A stretch of DNA of 64,000 nucleotides from NCBI GenBank assembly GCA_903813345.2, contig CAIIXF020000010.1:35081425-35145424 (forward strand), in the 5' to 3' direction. This document shows positions 23,816-36,143 of the stretch, in pieces (the first letter of the stretch is position 1; every line of letters starts with the position of its first letter). The stretch comes from Owenia fusiformis (taxonomy: Eukaryota > Annelida > Polychaeta > Sabellida > Oweniidae). A program made the translations under genes and the position numbers. Under the pieces are notes generated by a model. The model saw only the letters and a list, made by a program, of their open reading frames with translations, searched no databases and was not told the origin of the DNA.

Positions 23816-24375
23816 TAGACAGGTTCCAATTTCAGAATATCTCAAGGGAAAGGGTTTTTGAGGCATTTTTTAGAAAAAGCAACAGACCTATTTCCTCTGG
23901 ATCAGTTTTTCATGCTGATAAAGATATTAAAAGATGACAGCTCAACGGGGTGGTCACGACACTGAATTTTAGCGTTTTTACCCCCCTAGGAAAATATTCT
24001 AGGGGGTACTATGAAACTAGTTCATAACTCAAAGGATATATGAGCTATTGTTCTGAGTTGTACACCATACATTGCTAGTACAAATATGAATACTACCCTA
24101 AAGTTATAGGTTGATATCTTTGTTGGTTTCGGAAAAATACAATTAATTAGAAAAAAATATGCAATTTTTGTCATTTTTTTCTTGCTTATTTTATATTTGT
24201 AGCTTCAAGCAAAATATGATAACTTAAACAGCTCAAAATAGTATTCTAACAACATTCCCAAGCTATGTGTGATATTGTAATACATCTATTATAGTGATGA
24301 AGTACTATTTTGTAATTTTAATATGACTTTATAGTGCCCTACCCCTGGTAAATAGAAGAAAGTTGGTGTGGTTTT
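23816..24375 (+). repeat. Left terminal inverted repeat of the 13.2-kb element
   Basis: Inverted match to 36450-36985 and direct match to 63399-63920. It contains a palindromic core CCCCCTAGGAAAATATTCTA plus GGGGG near 23982-24006, and ends near GCCCTACCCCTGG, beyond which the left copy diverges. Confidence 0.9.
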
Positions 24376-24389
24376 CTTCTGGTTTTATA

Positions 24390-25230
24390 ACATTTTATTG
24401 TCTTCTTAGTTGAAGATACAATCAATTCTGTCAGTTAACCATGAGAAGCTTTACAATGGTTAACTATTCCCATGAATAGAGGGTTGGGACCTCAAAAATA
24501 CTGTTAAGTGGCATCCTTGGGCAACCCTCTTCAGAGCATTTTCCTTGTTATACTCCGATAAAATCTGCAGGGGATACTATAAGAAACCTATATATCTAAG
24601 ATACTAATGAAGATACTGAATTCAAATTTTCAGGATTTGGTCCTGGTATGATAGGTAATCTGTATGACAAAAATGACAAAAAGAAAAAACTTTGTTGCCA
24701 TAGTAACAAGAATAGGACACTATTTGTTTCCTAAGAAATGTGTTTTAAGAGGTTTTGTCATTCTCTTCATATTTTTAATTCTAAATATGTCTACAATGTT
24801 GGATGATTAAAATTATGGTAAAGTAATCTTTTCTATTGTTCTATTGTTCTCTAAAACAGAAGTTGCTAGGGCGACACATAGATCATAGAAAAATCCTGAG
24901 ATGATCGCTCTATTTGTCAGGAAATTAAAATGGAAACTGAAAAATGAGTTTCTTCCTACTGAATAGCAATTTGGTAGACCATGGTTGACACGCACAAGAG
25001 AAAACGTCTATCAGTTCTATGTCATTTTGTTATTTTTATTTATTTATCATGCTCTGAGACTTATAACACCTAATGCCGAATCTTTTCAACTGCAAAGGAA
25101 GGCAAGATTTTAATAATAATGAACATTCATATATCTCAACAAATATGGCCTAAGATTTGGACAATGATGATGAAACTCTGAGGGAAAATTAGACGAAACA
25201 TTAATGTGAGTGGTCCAAAAATAACACTTA
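24390..25230 (+). pseudogene. Internally deleted relic of the FEN/PIN-like element
   Basis: 24470-24790 aligns with 8395-8720 of the intact element (AATAGAGGGTTGGGACCTCA, then a mutated CCCCC/GGGG palindrome, ATCTGTATGACAAAAAT and CCTAAGAAATGTGTTTT). About 25090-25200 aligns with the last 110 bp of its coding region (CAACTGCAAAGGA-GGC, then AATAATGAACATTCA and GATGAGGACACTCT-like words). Nearly all of the coding region between them is gone and stops interrupt the rest. It shows that this element family has been in the genome for a long time. Confidence 0.75.
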
Positions 25231-25724
25231 CATGTTTTGAAAAAGTTATGCTCTCAAGTGAATCAGTGCTCATTTAAGGATAGTCTGAATCAGGTGAATT
25301 GTTTAACCTAATTGTAGCCCTCCCCCAAACCCCCAAATGTTGACAATTGTCAGAAAGTGGCAAACAACAATTAAACAAACATCATTAAAGTTCAATATGG
25401 CTATTTCGCTTCTATGTCATAAAGATGTGGTACGATCTCAGGTCAATCAATAAATTTCACAAGTGACACTCTATCTTATGAAGAAAATATTATCGTGACC
25501 ATTTAAAAAGAGAATGAACCGTTTAGTCCCTTTTTGTAAACCCAAAAACGTAAAAACAGCAGTGCATTTCATGTATTTCAACCGTCAATGTTTTATTATC
25601 ATATTAGATTTACAATATTTATACAAAGTATATGAATATTTCATCAAACCAGATAAAGGTAAAATCATTTTATCAATACATATTCATGTTAATGTCTAGT
25701 AAAATTGTGTTTCTTCTTATCGTA

Positions 25725-26250
25725 TAGAATTTTCTATGTAACTTCAAACTATATTTTCAAATACACTATCCTCAGATAGAAATTTCTATACAAAAGACTC
25801 CGTTGACTTTTCGTATAGAAATTTCTATGCGGATGGGGCTGGAAATATTAATTTTGTTATTGATGAACATTTGGTTATCGGTATAGAAATTTCTCTACCG
25901 ATTAAGCAGAAGATTTAAAACTGAATACCTCTATAGAAATTTCTATGTGAAGGCCGTCGGAAAATACTAATTCTGTTACCAGAAAAACATTTCTCCCCGT
26001 ATAGAAATTTCTAGGCCTTTCTAATTAAAACAAGTGTTCGTATAGAAACTTCTATGCAGGTGTAAATATAAATTTTGGTTGCCGGTATAGAAATTTCTAT
26101 AGGGAAAAGATCGATAAATAAAAATGCTGTATAGAAATTTCTATGCGGCGCAGAAAAATAATTTTGCTTGATGGCCAGTATAGAAAGTTCTATATGGTCA
26201 AAAAATGCATGTATAGATATAAAAATCCTGTATAGAAATTTCTATGCGGG
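25725..26250 (+). repeat. Left array of TATAGAAATTTCTATA palindromes
   Basis: Copies occur at roughly 25728, 25777, 25817, 25881, 25933, 25999, 26040, 26085, 26129, 26180 and 26231, with a few single-base variants (for example GTATAGAACTTCTATG forms). The intervals are of different sequence and length. The mirrored array is at 33900-34450. Confidence 0.9.
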
Positions 26251-29200
26251 TGTAGTACATTTTAATTCACTTATTCATTTAAATATATGATAAAATGTGG
26301 TATCAACCACACATGCACAAAAACGTATGCAACATGTTTACTTCATAATTTTCCTCACAATGTTTTTTGTTCACGGTGACGGCTCCTGGTGAACAATATG
26401 GACGTTGGAATGTGTGCTCTTTTCGGCTATGCCAGAGTAACTGTCTATCAGTAATCTTTAATATTCATTATGAACCGCCATTACTACGTCCCGCCGTTAT
26501 GACGTCACACATTGCACTTATTACCAGGGATTTTGTTCGCGAATATACCCCGGGTGAAATGTTGACTTTGTTTACAGTTTATAGAAGGCGTGAATACAGT
26601 CATGTTCGAATGAATTATATAACCACGCACCCTCTGCATATATCTTTACATAATTGATGGCAGCTTCTTGTTAGAAAGAGATCTGAGTTTTAAATGACTC
26701 TGCCTGTTTACAGCACACAATAGGTATCAGGTATGAAGTACAAGACTTGTAGGATAAATCCAGTGGTTACTCGAGTCTCTTGCCAATTCTTGGAATGTCA
26801 TGGAATAGGGCAACACAATAGTTCACTTAATTATTCACACAGATAAATATTGTCGGCCCTGTTTACCTGTCTATATTACGCAACGGTTGGTCTACTCAAG
26901 TGGCGAATGAGGCTGCAATGACTCCATCTCTTTTTATCTCTTTTCTGCCTGGAAGCAAAGTCAATTCTTCTCTAGTAGAATTACATAGCTAAAAGCCTTA
27001 AGGTAGGCAATAAGGTCAGTTTCATCATTCAGACATTATTAAAAGGTGGACAAAGCGAATGGCATTCTCTAAATCAAAAATCATTCGATTGGGGTAGGAA
27101 AAGCGAATAAGTTTCTTTCAATCGAGCATCATTTGATACCAAGATGGTTCCATTAGCCCATCCATAAAGTATCAAGCTTGGTCTTAAAAATTCTTTAAAT
27201 ACATGATTGATGTTAATACTTTTGTATTTGTTTGAACCATGGGCTTTCAACTAATTGAAAGCCCATGTTTGAACATAACTCACTGCTTGCGTATGCGACA
27301 CATTAATTTTGCTTTTTTATCAAAAGATAAATTCTCAATAAAATGATATAGGCTTAGTTTTTGTATTTTGTATTTTGATGAAAGTCCTAAAATGTGGTCT
27401 CGTACTCTCATACTTGGTTATACCATATAGAGTAGGTAGTATTCGATATAGTATTTAGTTCTGTAGATGATACCAAGCGTTCAAAACATGTGTGGTCATA
27501 TGAATGATATGCATCTAATATGAATGAATTTTCCCTTCTTGATAAATCTTGAAGGAGTTCTGTGAATCAACCACAACATTCATTTATTAAATCATATATT
27601 GCATTTGAGGTTCATCCTACAATGAAATTATTTTGTTGAAATTATTTTGATTCTTTTATTTCCTTTATCTTTTCACCATAATTTGATTATCAATGTTAAA
27701 TGTATTTGTAAGGGCTGACTCTTAAGACAAATCTATAAATAAGTATATTACATGAAATGACACCATTGAACTTGTTAATCATACAATCTACATACTGTGT
27801 AATATTTGGAAAATTACCACACTTGAGGATTGATTTAACACAATAAATTTATAATTTCTGAATTGAAGTATTCATTTTAATCATGGAAAACTTTATCCAT
27901 GAGAAAGCTTTATATTTATCTACTATGAAAACTGTACATACAAAATATTAACAAAACATGACAAATTAGATGATATACTTTAAAATGACAATTTCACTAA
28001 TCTACCATTCTATTTTACTATTATCTTACTGGTTTCGTTTTTTCTAATAGTGTCAATCTTTAGTTTCATCCTTTTGTGTCAAAAAATATATTTGAATTCA
28101 AAATCGTTTCTGCTCATAGGCAATTCAAGGGTCAACATCATTCGCAAAGCCGTCGCTGATTGTAATGTTGTATTTTTAAATGTATGAGTCTCTTTTTCTG
28201 AACCACTTTCCTGCGTTTGTGAGTTCATTTCTCTTTCGTTCCCCAAACAATTGTTATAATTTTCCAACATAAAATAGATCAGTATACATGTATATATATA
28301 TGCTTGCAATCGATGGGATTTATATTATCACTGCTTATTTAATGTGTTTGACAACTGACAACAAAATCATTCAAAATTAGTTGAGAATGTTTCGAAGAAA
28401 AAGTCCCTTCAGAAGAAGTTTTCCATATCAAATATTGATATCATTGTGTACGACTACAACAAGTGGCTTTATCTGGGTCTTTAAAATCCTATTAACATAT
28501 TGAGTGGGATTACAAGATATAGCATTTCAAACCGTGAAATTAACACCACCTCGTGACTGTCTCAGATGTATCAATGCAAATTGCTTATGTTATCCGCTTG
28601 TACTTATGACATATCACATCAGGTTCAAATTCAAAAATTGGTGTACGAGGATTGATCCAAAAGGTCTCCACTGTTTGCTCTAAAATCTTTATCTTTGACG
28701 AATAATATACATATTTTGCCTTAATCGCCCCCTGCATTGTAGCTTCATTTTGTGTATAGATAAACCATGAATTCAAAATTCAACATATGCATCTAGTTAC
28801 CATAGTAATACAACAACAGGGTATGTGGAGCTTGAATGAATTAAACCGTATTGGTAATTTCAGCAACTGAAGCGCTATTTCATTTTCAGAAAACTATGTT
28901 ACTGATCAAATGTATTGCTTATTTTACGCAGAATGAAACTACTACATATGGGGTGGATGAGATAGGATATGAAAAATACTCATAAAGTATTAAGATTTTT
29001 AGAGCACACGATGCAAAACTTTTGGATCGACCCTTGTAAGCTATATTTTCTGAAGAAGCAACTTTAGGCATATGTGAACGGTTTTATAATTATTCAATTC
29101 CACTGAGGTACCCATTCACCTTTAAATTATTATTGTATGATGTATTCCCAGATGCCACACGTGTGGATTAGGAATACGCCTTCTTATTTTTAGCTCAAGT

Positions 29201-29289
29201 TAGAATGGGAATATCACAATAATATTATTCTTAAAGATATGTGCAACTATTTAAATAAGTTTAACTTACAAGTTTATCTTCCACCAGAA

Positions 29290-29420
29290 TCAATTCATTA
29301 TATTGTTAGCAAAACAACGAACTTGCTTCTCGTATAACTCTTCAAATAACTTGCCAACGTGCTTCAAAATACACTCTTTATGGACAAGCGTATCGCTGTA
29401 CTGGATCGCTACATACGTGG
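29290..29420 (-). CDS. Candidate terminal exon of an unrecognised protein inside the 9.2-kb element
   Basis: On the minus strand, TTGTTTTCTAG is followed by 43 coherent codons (...VAIQYSDTLVHKEC, ILKHVGKLFEELYEKQ, VRCFANNIMN, stop). A matching upstream exon fragment lies at about 29547-29638. It reads TVYAREETIFTRLGIT, then IQRKRLEGNAKLK, and ends at AAAG/GTACGA in phase 1. That is exactly the phase needed to join. The start of the upstream piece was not found, because a stop lies just before it in that frame. No domain is recognised. It could be an element gene, a captured host gene or chance. Confidence 0.3.
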
Positions 29421-30160
29421 CTAGAAAACAATAATATACATTATGTATCAGTCCCAAACGTACATGCATAGCATAAGGTATCCTAATGTGTTTATGGTGT
29501 GTCTTATTTGATCAATTTCGACATCATAATACTACTTAAATCGTACCTTTAAGTTTCGCGTTTCCTTCTAAACGTTTTCTTTGTATCGTGATTCCCAATC
29601 GAGTAAATATGGTCTCCTCCCTTGCGTATACGGTAGCATTTTACCACTTTGAAACGATGAATCAGGTCTCAGGTATATAATGCTCACTATATTATAAGTC
29701 TGGTTCAAATTTTGAGAGTGTTTGCATGTTTAGTTGATTTAACAATGTTTAATAACTTCATTTAAGAGGTAACCGTGAACTCCAATAAAAAAAATATTCA
29801 TCAGTCATATTTCTATCTCCAAACATGATGAAAGAATTGCCTTTGACAAATTAGAATATTTGCCTGTTGTGTTATCTGATTTTATGGGAAATAAATTGGC
29901 TGGATCGAATTGAGATATCAGGCCCGTAGCTTCGGTCATACATCCTTTCAAAATCATGCAGTACCCCCTGTTCTGAGCACTTGTGAATGTTACATGTGAA
30001 CCGATCTGGAACCCTTTCCTTGATGTCTGATTTAAATCTGTAGAAGTGTATATTGTGCCAATGCGCTTCTCTATTTATTTCAATTGACCTCACCATTTTA
30101 ATCCACAAGATAAAACATGCACTCGTATATAAGTTGCTCAGTTTTTGTCGTGACTGTATC

Positions 30161-30540
30161 ACGCGGTCTATCTTCGACCGTTAATTTGAAAATCAAGGAT
30201 TGCGAGTCTCATACTGCACCGTTTTTCTTCAAACCTTTACCATTAAAAGCAGAACAAAATTGCCTTTCTGTCGGTGCATTACTTTATTGTAAAGAGTCCT
30301 TCGTTCTAGCAGCGTTTTGGTCCCCAGCTGTTAGAAGGCCTTCCTACAACTGGGGACCAAAATGCCGCTGGAAGTAGGGACTCTGTTGAAGAGAATAATG
30401 TACCATCAGAAAGGGATTTGTGTTATGCTTTGAATGGAACAAGTTTGAAGAAAACGGTGCAGTATGAGACTCGTAATCCTTGATTTTCAAACATCCGGTA
30501 GGTCAAAAATTCAAATTAACGGTCGAAGTTAGGACCGCGT
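30161..30540. repeat. 380-bp inverted repeat (foldback)
   Basis: Left arm words (ACGCGGTCTATCTTCGACCG, AAATCAAGGATT, AGTCTCATACTGCACCGTTT, TTTTGGTCCCCAG) recur inverted in the right arm up to ACCGCGT at 30540. The apex lies near 30325-30350. The plus-strand ORF 30117-30377 lies within it and is not a gene. This looks like a non-autonomous element or a hairpin derived from one. Confidence 0.75.
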
Positions 30541-32218
30541 GTGTATCTTATTTGATCATTGAGATATTCTGTTTGATTTTAATGGGTTAAGAATGACAAG
30601 TGTATTCAGGTAGATTTCATAACAAAAGATACATTTACGCATTGCAACACCATGTACGGTTTAACTATTGCGTATACCTAATATTTTAAGTCCTCTATAA
30701 TATGTAGTTTATTTTTAGTTTTGAGATCATCGTTACAATATTCTTGCCATTGTTATTTAACTATTTTCCATATGCTCACCACTGCCAATCAACATTGGAC
30801 TGACGAATAATATTGTGAGTAATGATATAAAGTTTCCAGCTGTTTATAATATAATGTTTTTGTATAAAAGAGTATTGGACACAGGCACGAAAACACGAGT
30901 TTATTGAGGGGGAAGCCAGCTTTTGGCAATGTGATGGGGTTTGCTCTACTTTGATAAAAATCGTACGAAAAAGTCTAGACCCCTATACTCCAAATGTTTA
31001 GTTGCTTGAAAATTAAGAGGCCGATTAATGACAAAGCAGGCCATTATTAGCCCAAATGGCCTACTTATCGAGACCCTTAAAATAGTTTAGGCCTGCACTT
31101 TTTATCATCCTTTATTGACTTGTTGAGGTTTTGATCCGAGAAGGATGACTCTTGACTAAATTATCTTTTTTTACCCTGACATATGAATGATCTTACCGTG
31201 GTATATACACAAGGTTTTAATGTAAAGGTCTCAGGGGCTTACAATGCATGTGCATGAAGTCAACTGATAAAACCATTGAATCTCCCAAATTACATTAAAT
31301 CATGCCTTAAGGCAGATATTTGTACATTTAATACATTTCTAGGTTGAGTGAATCCGGAAAGATAAAGGGAGGAGCTCCTTTTACATAAATCATACAATAT
31401 TGAAATGTGCTTTTCTATCTTGTGGGCTATTGTGTCAATTTCAATCTGAAGAGATGCGTAACATTGTATGTTAACAAACCGCAAGCCTGAGTTTACTCAT
31501 CAAACAGACTCCTACTTGACCAGTTGACCGATCATTGTAATTTGTAATACTGCGCATAACGTCCACAGGTCACAGTTAGTTCAAGTTTATATCCTGAATA
31601 TGCAGTAATTATAACCAACTTGGAATTTAAGAACAACAAACGTAATGTACTATCAAAGCATTTTAATCGTTGCACAATAAGCGATTTGCATAAAATGGCG
31701 TAAGAATTCAAAATACCAGTGCCCATTACGAGTTGTCATTTAGAGTCAAATGCGAATGTGAAACGAAAGGTGAGATATATCACTGCGATTAATCATGTTA
31801 ATTGTCGGTTGCTGTGTGGGGGATTGACTGGTCGACCGGTGTAAACTCAAACCATGATCATACGAGGTAGGTTTTTAATAAAAACACATTATACAATAAT
31901 AAGCTGGGTTATGATATACATGTATTTTATAACAGATTTTATGAAAATGTATTTTAAAACGAAACAGTACATCATTCTGTCCTCGCAATGGAAATCCTGA
32001 ACTTTTTATACATTATTTTATAGCTTCCGTTCATTAATGTTTCAGTCAAAAGATATCTTCGATGAAAACACAAACGCTCATCTTGGAATATCTAAATACC
32101 ACGCCAGAGGGTACACACATGGTACTCTCGATTACATATCAAGAAGACAAATATTGTTTGATTATTGGGCGAGGAATATGACACAACAGAGGAAAATGAA
32201 AACTTCCTTCTAACACTT

Positions 32219-32940
32219 ATAACAGACTACGATACCTGGAATTGTTCAGATCATATGGCGATTGCATTCTGATACTCATAGCATCTTTCGGTTTCACCTT
32301 TCTCAGGGCTGAGAAGAAATGAGATGCCATGGTTTATCATCATGATGGGCGATTGTGGAACGTTTATATCTACATGTACAGAATACGAGGGTTGTCCCAT
32401 AAGTCCTGAAATGTTTGCTCTAACATCTTAAAATGATATACAGAGAACTATTTTGGACGACGTTCGAAGGACGAGAAAATGGATGATACAAAGGCTCAAA
32501 AAGTAAACTAGTAAACTAAAATCTAAAAGTAAGATCATGACATCTCTAATGGCAATATAAGTAAAACTAAAATAGAGCGTGTAGGCCATGCAAGTCATCT
32601 CGCAACATTTAAATTAGAATCAGGTGTAGATTGAGTACGGGAAGTAAGGCCATATTTGCTTTTAACCACAATATGTAAATTAAAAATGATCTTGATTGTT
32701 TTATTGCGGTACGATAACAACTTGAAATGTTTGTAAATTAATTTGATACACATTATTGCCCAAAGGGATAGGAATTTGACGAGGAAGCTCGTCCCCGCGC
32801 CCGGCCGATTGAGTAGTTTGTTAAAAAATGATTACACTTATACCAGACTACGGTACCTGTAATTGTTCAGATCATATGCTGATATATGGCGATTGTGGAA
32901 AGTTTATATCTACATGTACAGTATACGCGAGTTGTCCCAT
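32219..32940 (+). repeat. Duplicated segment carrying a mariner-type end
   Basis: 32219-32403 and 32831-32940 share CTTATAxCAGACTACG, ATTGTTCAGATCATATG and TTTATATCTACATGTACAG, then GAGGGTTGTCCCATAAG (GCGAGTTGTCCCATAAG in the second). The last words resemble a mariner terminal repeat. The first copy has an extra block of about 80 bp. Between them is unrelated sequence plus a Harbinger-like fragment. Confidence 0.5.
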
Positions 32941-33894
32941 AAGATCAACATACTCATCGTATAGTAATGGAAATCGAAGCAAATGTGACCCATATTATCT
33001 CTCAACATTAATGAGTATAGTCTCTGGCAAACTTTTGAAATGTAATTAGAATCAAGTTGATTTTATCATTACGTTTGCATTGTTGTACGAAATGACAGGA
33101 TGATCATACGATATCACCGAAAGCCGTACGTACGATAATCCTACGGTGACCGTACGGGCGCCGACAGGGTAGGGTCCGATGAGTTTAATGGAGAGTTGTT
33201 GGTTATAGAATGTAATGCAGTTATATGAAATACTGTGTTTTGATTGGCTAGACTAAGTTTGTCAAATTACACTATGCCTACACTACCCTCCATTAGTCTG
33301 GAATTCACACATAGCTAGACAAGGTGTGTCAGATTTCAGCCAATCCGAACACAGTATTTCACATAACGCATTGTGCGTGAAATAACCAATAACGCATCCA
33401 AGGTCATTCCTTAGGTGGTTGCAAAGGTGACAAGTTCACTCAATGGATAAAAATTGATGGTTTGCCAACTTGATCCTTGCAAAAAGTTTCATTTAATATA
33501 TGTCATTTTAGTGATTTCGTATCTTTTAGGTGACATGGTAAAAATATTTTGCAATGTGTGAAAAGAATTTAAGCCCGAGACTCAATGCATTTTGTAATTA
33601 CCAACATCTTCAAAGAATGATCATTCCACATTGCACTCAGTCAAGGGCTTAAATCCTTTAACCTTTTCCCCATGTGCCAGAGCCACTTAATGTTATATTT
33701 TTAATTTTCATAACTTTCAGCGACAAAAAACCATGTAAATCAATAATTTTTCTGGCTGTGATGTAATTTGACTGCATTGGCTATACCTCCAAATATTTTC
33801 TAATATACTATTTCAAATAGTATTACAATAGGCCGAAAATTTAAGACTAATTACAAACATTCTTTATATAATTATTCGATTTTAATTTTTTGAA

Positions 33895-34450
33895 TTTATT
33901 CATATAGCAATTTCTATACGGACAAACTTAATTCTTGAGCACCAAAGGTTTTCGACTACACCCGCATAGAAATCTCTATATAGGCATTCAATTTATATTT
34001 TTGACCATATAGAAATTTCTATACAGCAGGCAATCTAGGAAAATAATTTTTCTGGGCCACATAGAAATTTCTATACAGCGTTTCGATTTTGATTTTTCTA
34101 CTCTATCCTTATAGAAATTTCTATACCAGCAAACATAATTTAAATATGCACCCATATATATAGAAATTTCTATGAAGCGTTTCAATTTTTATTTTTGACT
34201 AAATATCAGTATAGAAATTTCTATACGAGGAGAAATGTTTTACCAGTAACATAATTATTATTTTCCGACGGCCTTCACATAGAAATTTCTATACCGATAA
34301 CCAATTAAAATGACAAAAACTGATATTTCCAGAGTCATCTGCATAGAAATTTCTATACGGAAAGACAATGGAATATTTTGTATAGAAATTTCTATCTGAG
34401 AATAGTTTATTTGTAAGTCTAGTTAGAAGCTACATAGAAAATTCTATACG
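33895..34450 (-). repeat. Right array of TATAGAAATTTCTATA palindromes
   Basis: Mirror of 25725-26250 with about 11 copies, e.g. near 33905, 33966, 34006, 34060, 34109, 34159, 34211, 34279, 34341, 34380 and 34434. The minus-strand ORF 33988-34185 here is a by-product of the repeats. Confidence 0.9.
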
Positions 34451-35295
34451 ATAAGAAGAAACACAATTTTACTAGACATTAACATGAATATGTATTCATA
34501 AAATGATTTTACCTTTATCTGGTTTGATGAAATATTCATATACTTTGTATAAATATTGTAAATCTAATATGATAATAAAACATTGACGGTTGAAATTCCT
34601 GAAATTCACTGCTGTTTTTACGTTTTGGGATTTTCAAAAAGGGACTAAACGGTTCATTCTCTTTTTAAATGGTCACGACTGTATTTGAAGACATGTCAAA
34701 AATTTGGTGGAAATAATTTTGTCACTCCTGATTTGACCTGGAAAGGTTCAGGTAAGTAATCACAAACAATTACATACAGTTATATCTTTCTTTTATTATG
34801 ACTATGTTCTGACCATGAAGACAGGTATACAGGGATAATAAAGTCAATCGGACTCAGAGATATTTCACTAGCAATCAACCCATCAATATATTTTTTCAAA
34901 GTTGTTGACCTCATTTTCACCAAAAATGCCATCATTTTAACAATTTTAACAATTCGGTGTCTTTAAAGTCCCTGGAGCAATCCACTTTTCCTCTTAGGAA
35001 ATAGAACATGTCTCAAAGCATATTCTAATTATGCATTCAACAATATAATTAAAGGTTGCATCTTTGGTAAAAATTAGGTCAACATTTTTAGTAAAAAGTA
35101 TGTTGATTGGGCCATTCCCTTTAATATCACTTAGGTCTGATTTCAATCATTATATTTACTTTTCTTAAAGATAATGAATAGATCTAAAAGATATACCCAT
35201 GTTCATGGTCAGAAAATATTCATTATTCAAGTTAGAATTGTCTGAAGTTGTTTGCGATAACCTACATGCTCCTTTATAACATTATTATGTAAATA

Positions 35296-36143
35296 CAGTA
35301 GAACCTGTGTAAGTGGAACACTCTCCTTTCTGCCACAAAGCGTTCCACTTAGAAGGTGTTCCACTTATGGAGGTTTTGGGTTCGCAGGGAACATACAAGA
35401 TCAAATATAGAATTTATATGTATCATTGGAAATATGATTCTCCCTTCATTACAGGGCAGGTATATACCATTAATAATCCATTTATTTTACTCAAAAAGGT
35501 ATCTGACATTCTAAATCCTCCTCATTCTGCCAAAAATGTTTTCTGACATTCTTAATCCTCCTAATTGTGCCAGTCTCGGGTACAAAGATTAGGCAATTAA
35601 GTTTTAAAGACTTGTTCCTACTGCTAATAATTCAATTGTTTTTAAATGACATTTTTAATCTTACTTATTAAGTTTGAAACAAACAGCAAGGGATATTAAT
35701 TAGTGGTAGCATCACGTGTCCAGTTCTACAGGAGGTTAATCCAATTTTCTGAATGATAATCTTATGAAATCCTAATTTGCTGATTATCAAATTAATTATT
35801 GGTTGCATCACATGTTGACCTCTACAGGAGGTTAGTCCATTAAAATCCATTAAAGTCCTAATTTGCCAATTATCAAAGTATTACCTGTTTTCATACCCAG
35901 ATATCATTGAAGGAGATTAATTCTTTTTACATATATCAATATTGAAATCTATGGAAATTGACTGTTCCACTTAGCAGGTTAATTTTTCAATTTGGGGTGT
36001 TCACTGTTCAAGTTTGGAGGTGTTCCACTTACAGAGGTTCAATTAACATTAAGTCAATGGGTTTTTAAAACGGGACTTTGAAAAGGCGTTCCACTTGGGA
36101 GGTGTTCCACTTACAAAGGTGTTCCACTTAGCAGGTTCTACTG
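35296..36143. mobile_element. Pogo/Tigger-type MITE, 848 bp
   Basis: The termini CAGTAGAACCTG and CAGGTTCTACTG are exact inverted repeats flanked by TA. Subterminal GTTCCACTTA words repeat several times in both halves (for example 35338-35370 and 36085-36130), typical of transposase-binding repeats. No transposase is encoded; the small ORFs inside are not genes. Confidence 0.8.

Larger units (their letters stand above)
26261..33894. other. Interior of the 9.2-kb element, no confident gene
   Basis: Small ORFs (26367-26657 plus, 28079-28309 minus, 28585-28776 minus, 29872-30162 minus) have no recognised motif. A CRE-like palindrome TGACGTCA lies at 26500-26507 in the most CpG-rich patch. A short perfect hairpin CATGGGCTTTCAA / TTGAAAGCCCATG is at about 27239-27268. 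Fragments of the Harbinger-like family occur near 32795-32825, and a TACACTACCCTCCAT end like that of the 42875 MITE near 33290. No long coding region was found. Confidence 0.4.
25493..34678. mobile_element. 9.2-kb element with inverted arms of subterminal palindromes, nested in the 13.2-kb element
   Basis: The ends start TCGTGACCATTTAAAAAGAG and are inverted at 34678. The arms (25493-26260 and 33895-34678, about 770 bp) are about 85-90% alike by eye. The outer 230 bp is ordinary sequence. The inner part carries about 11 copies per arm of the perfect palindrome TATAGAAATTTCTATA (often with G at the last position), spaced roughly 40-65 bp apart. I see no clear target-site duplication. The interior (26.3-33.9 kb) has no long ORF, no transposase or polymerase motif, and only candidate small exons. 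Dense subterminal transposase-binding repeats are a known feature of several DNA transposon families, but I cannot assign this one. Confidence 0.8.

Noticed and set aside
25725-26250. Regularly spaced repeats resembling a CRISPR array
   Set aside because: The DNA is eukaryotic, the repeats are 16-bp full palindromes with variable spacing, and a mirrored array lies at 33.9-34.5 kb. They are transposon subterminal repeats.
30117-30377. 86-codon plus-strand ORF
   Set aside because: Entirely within the arm and apex of the 380-bp inverted repeat.
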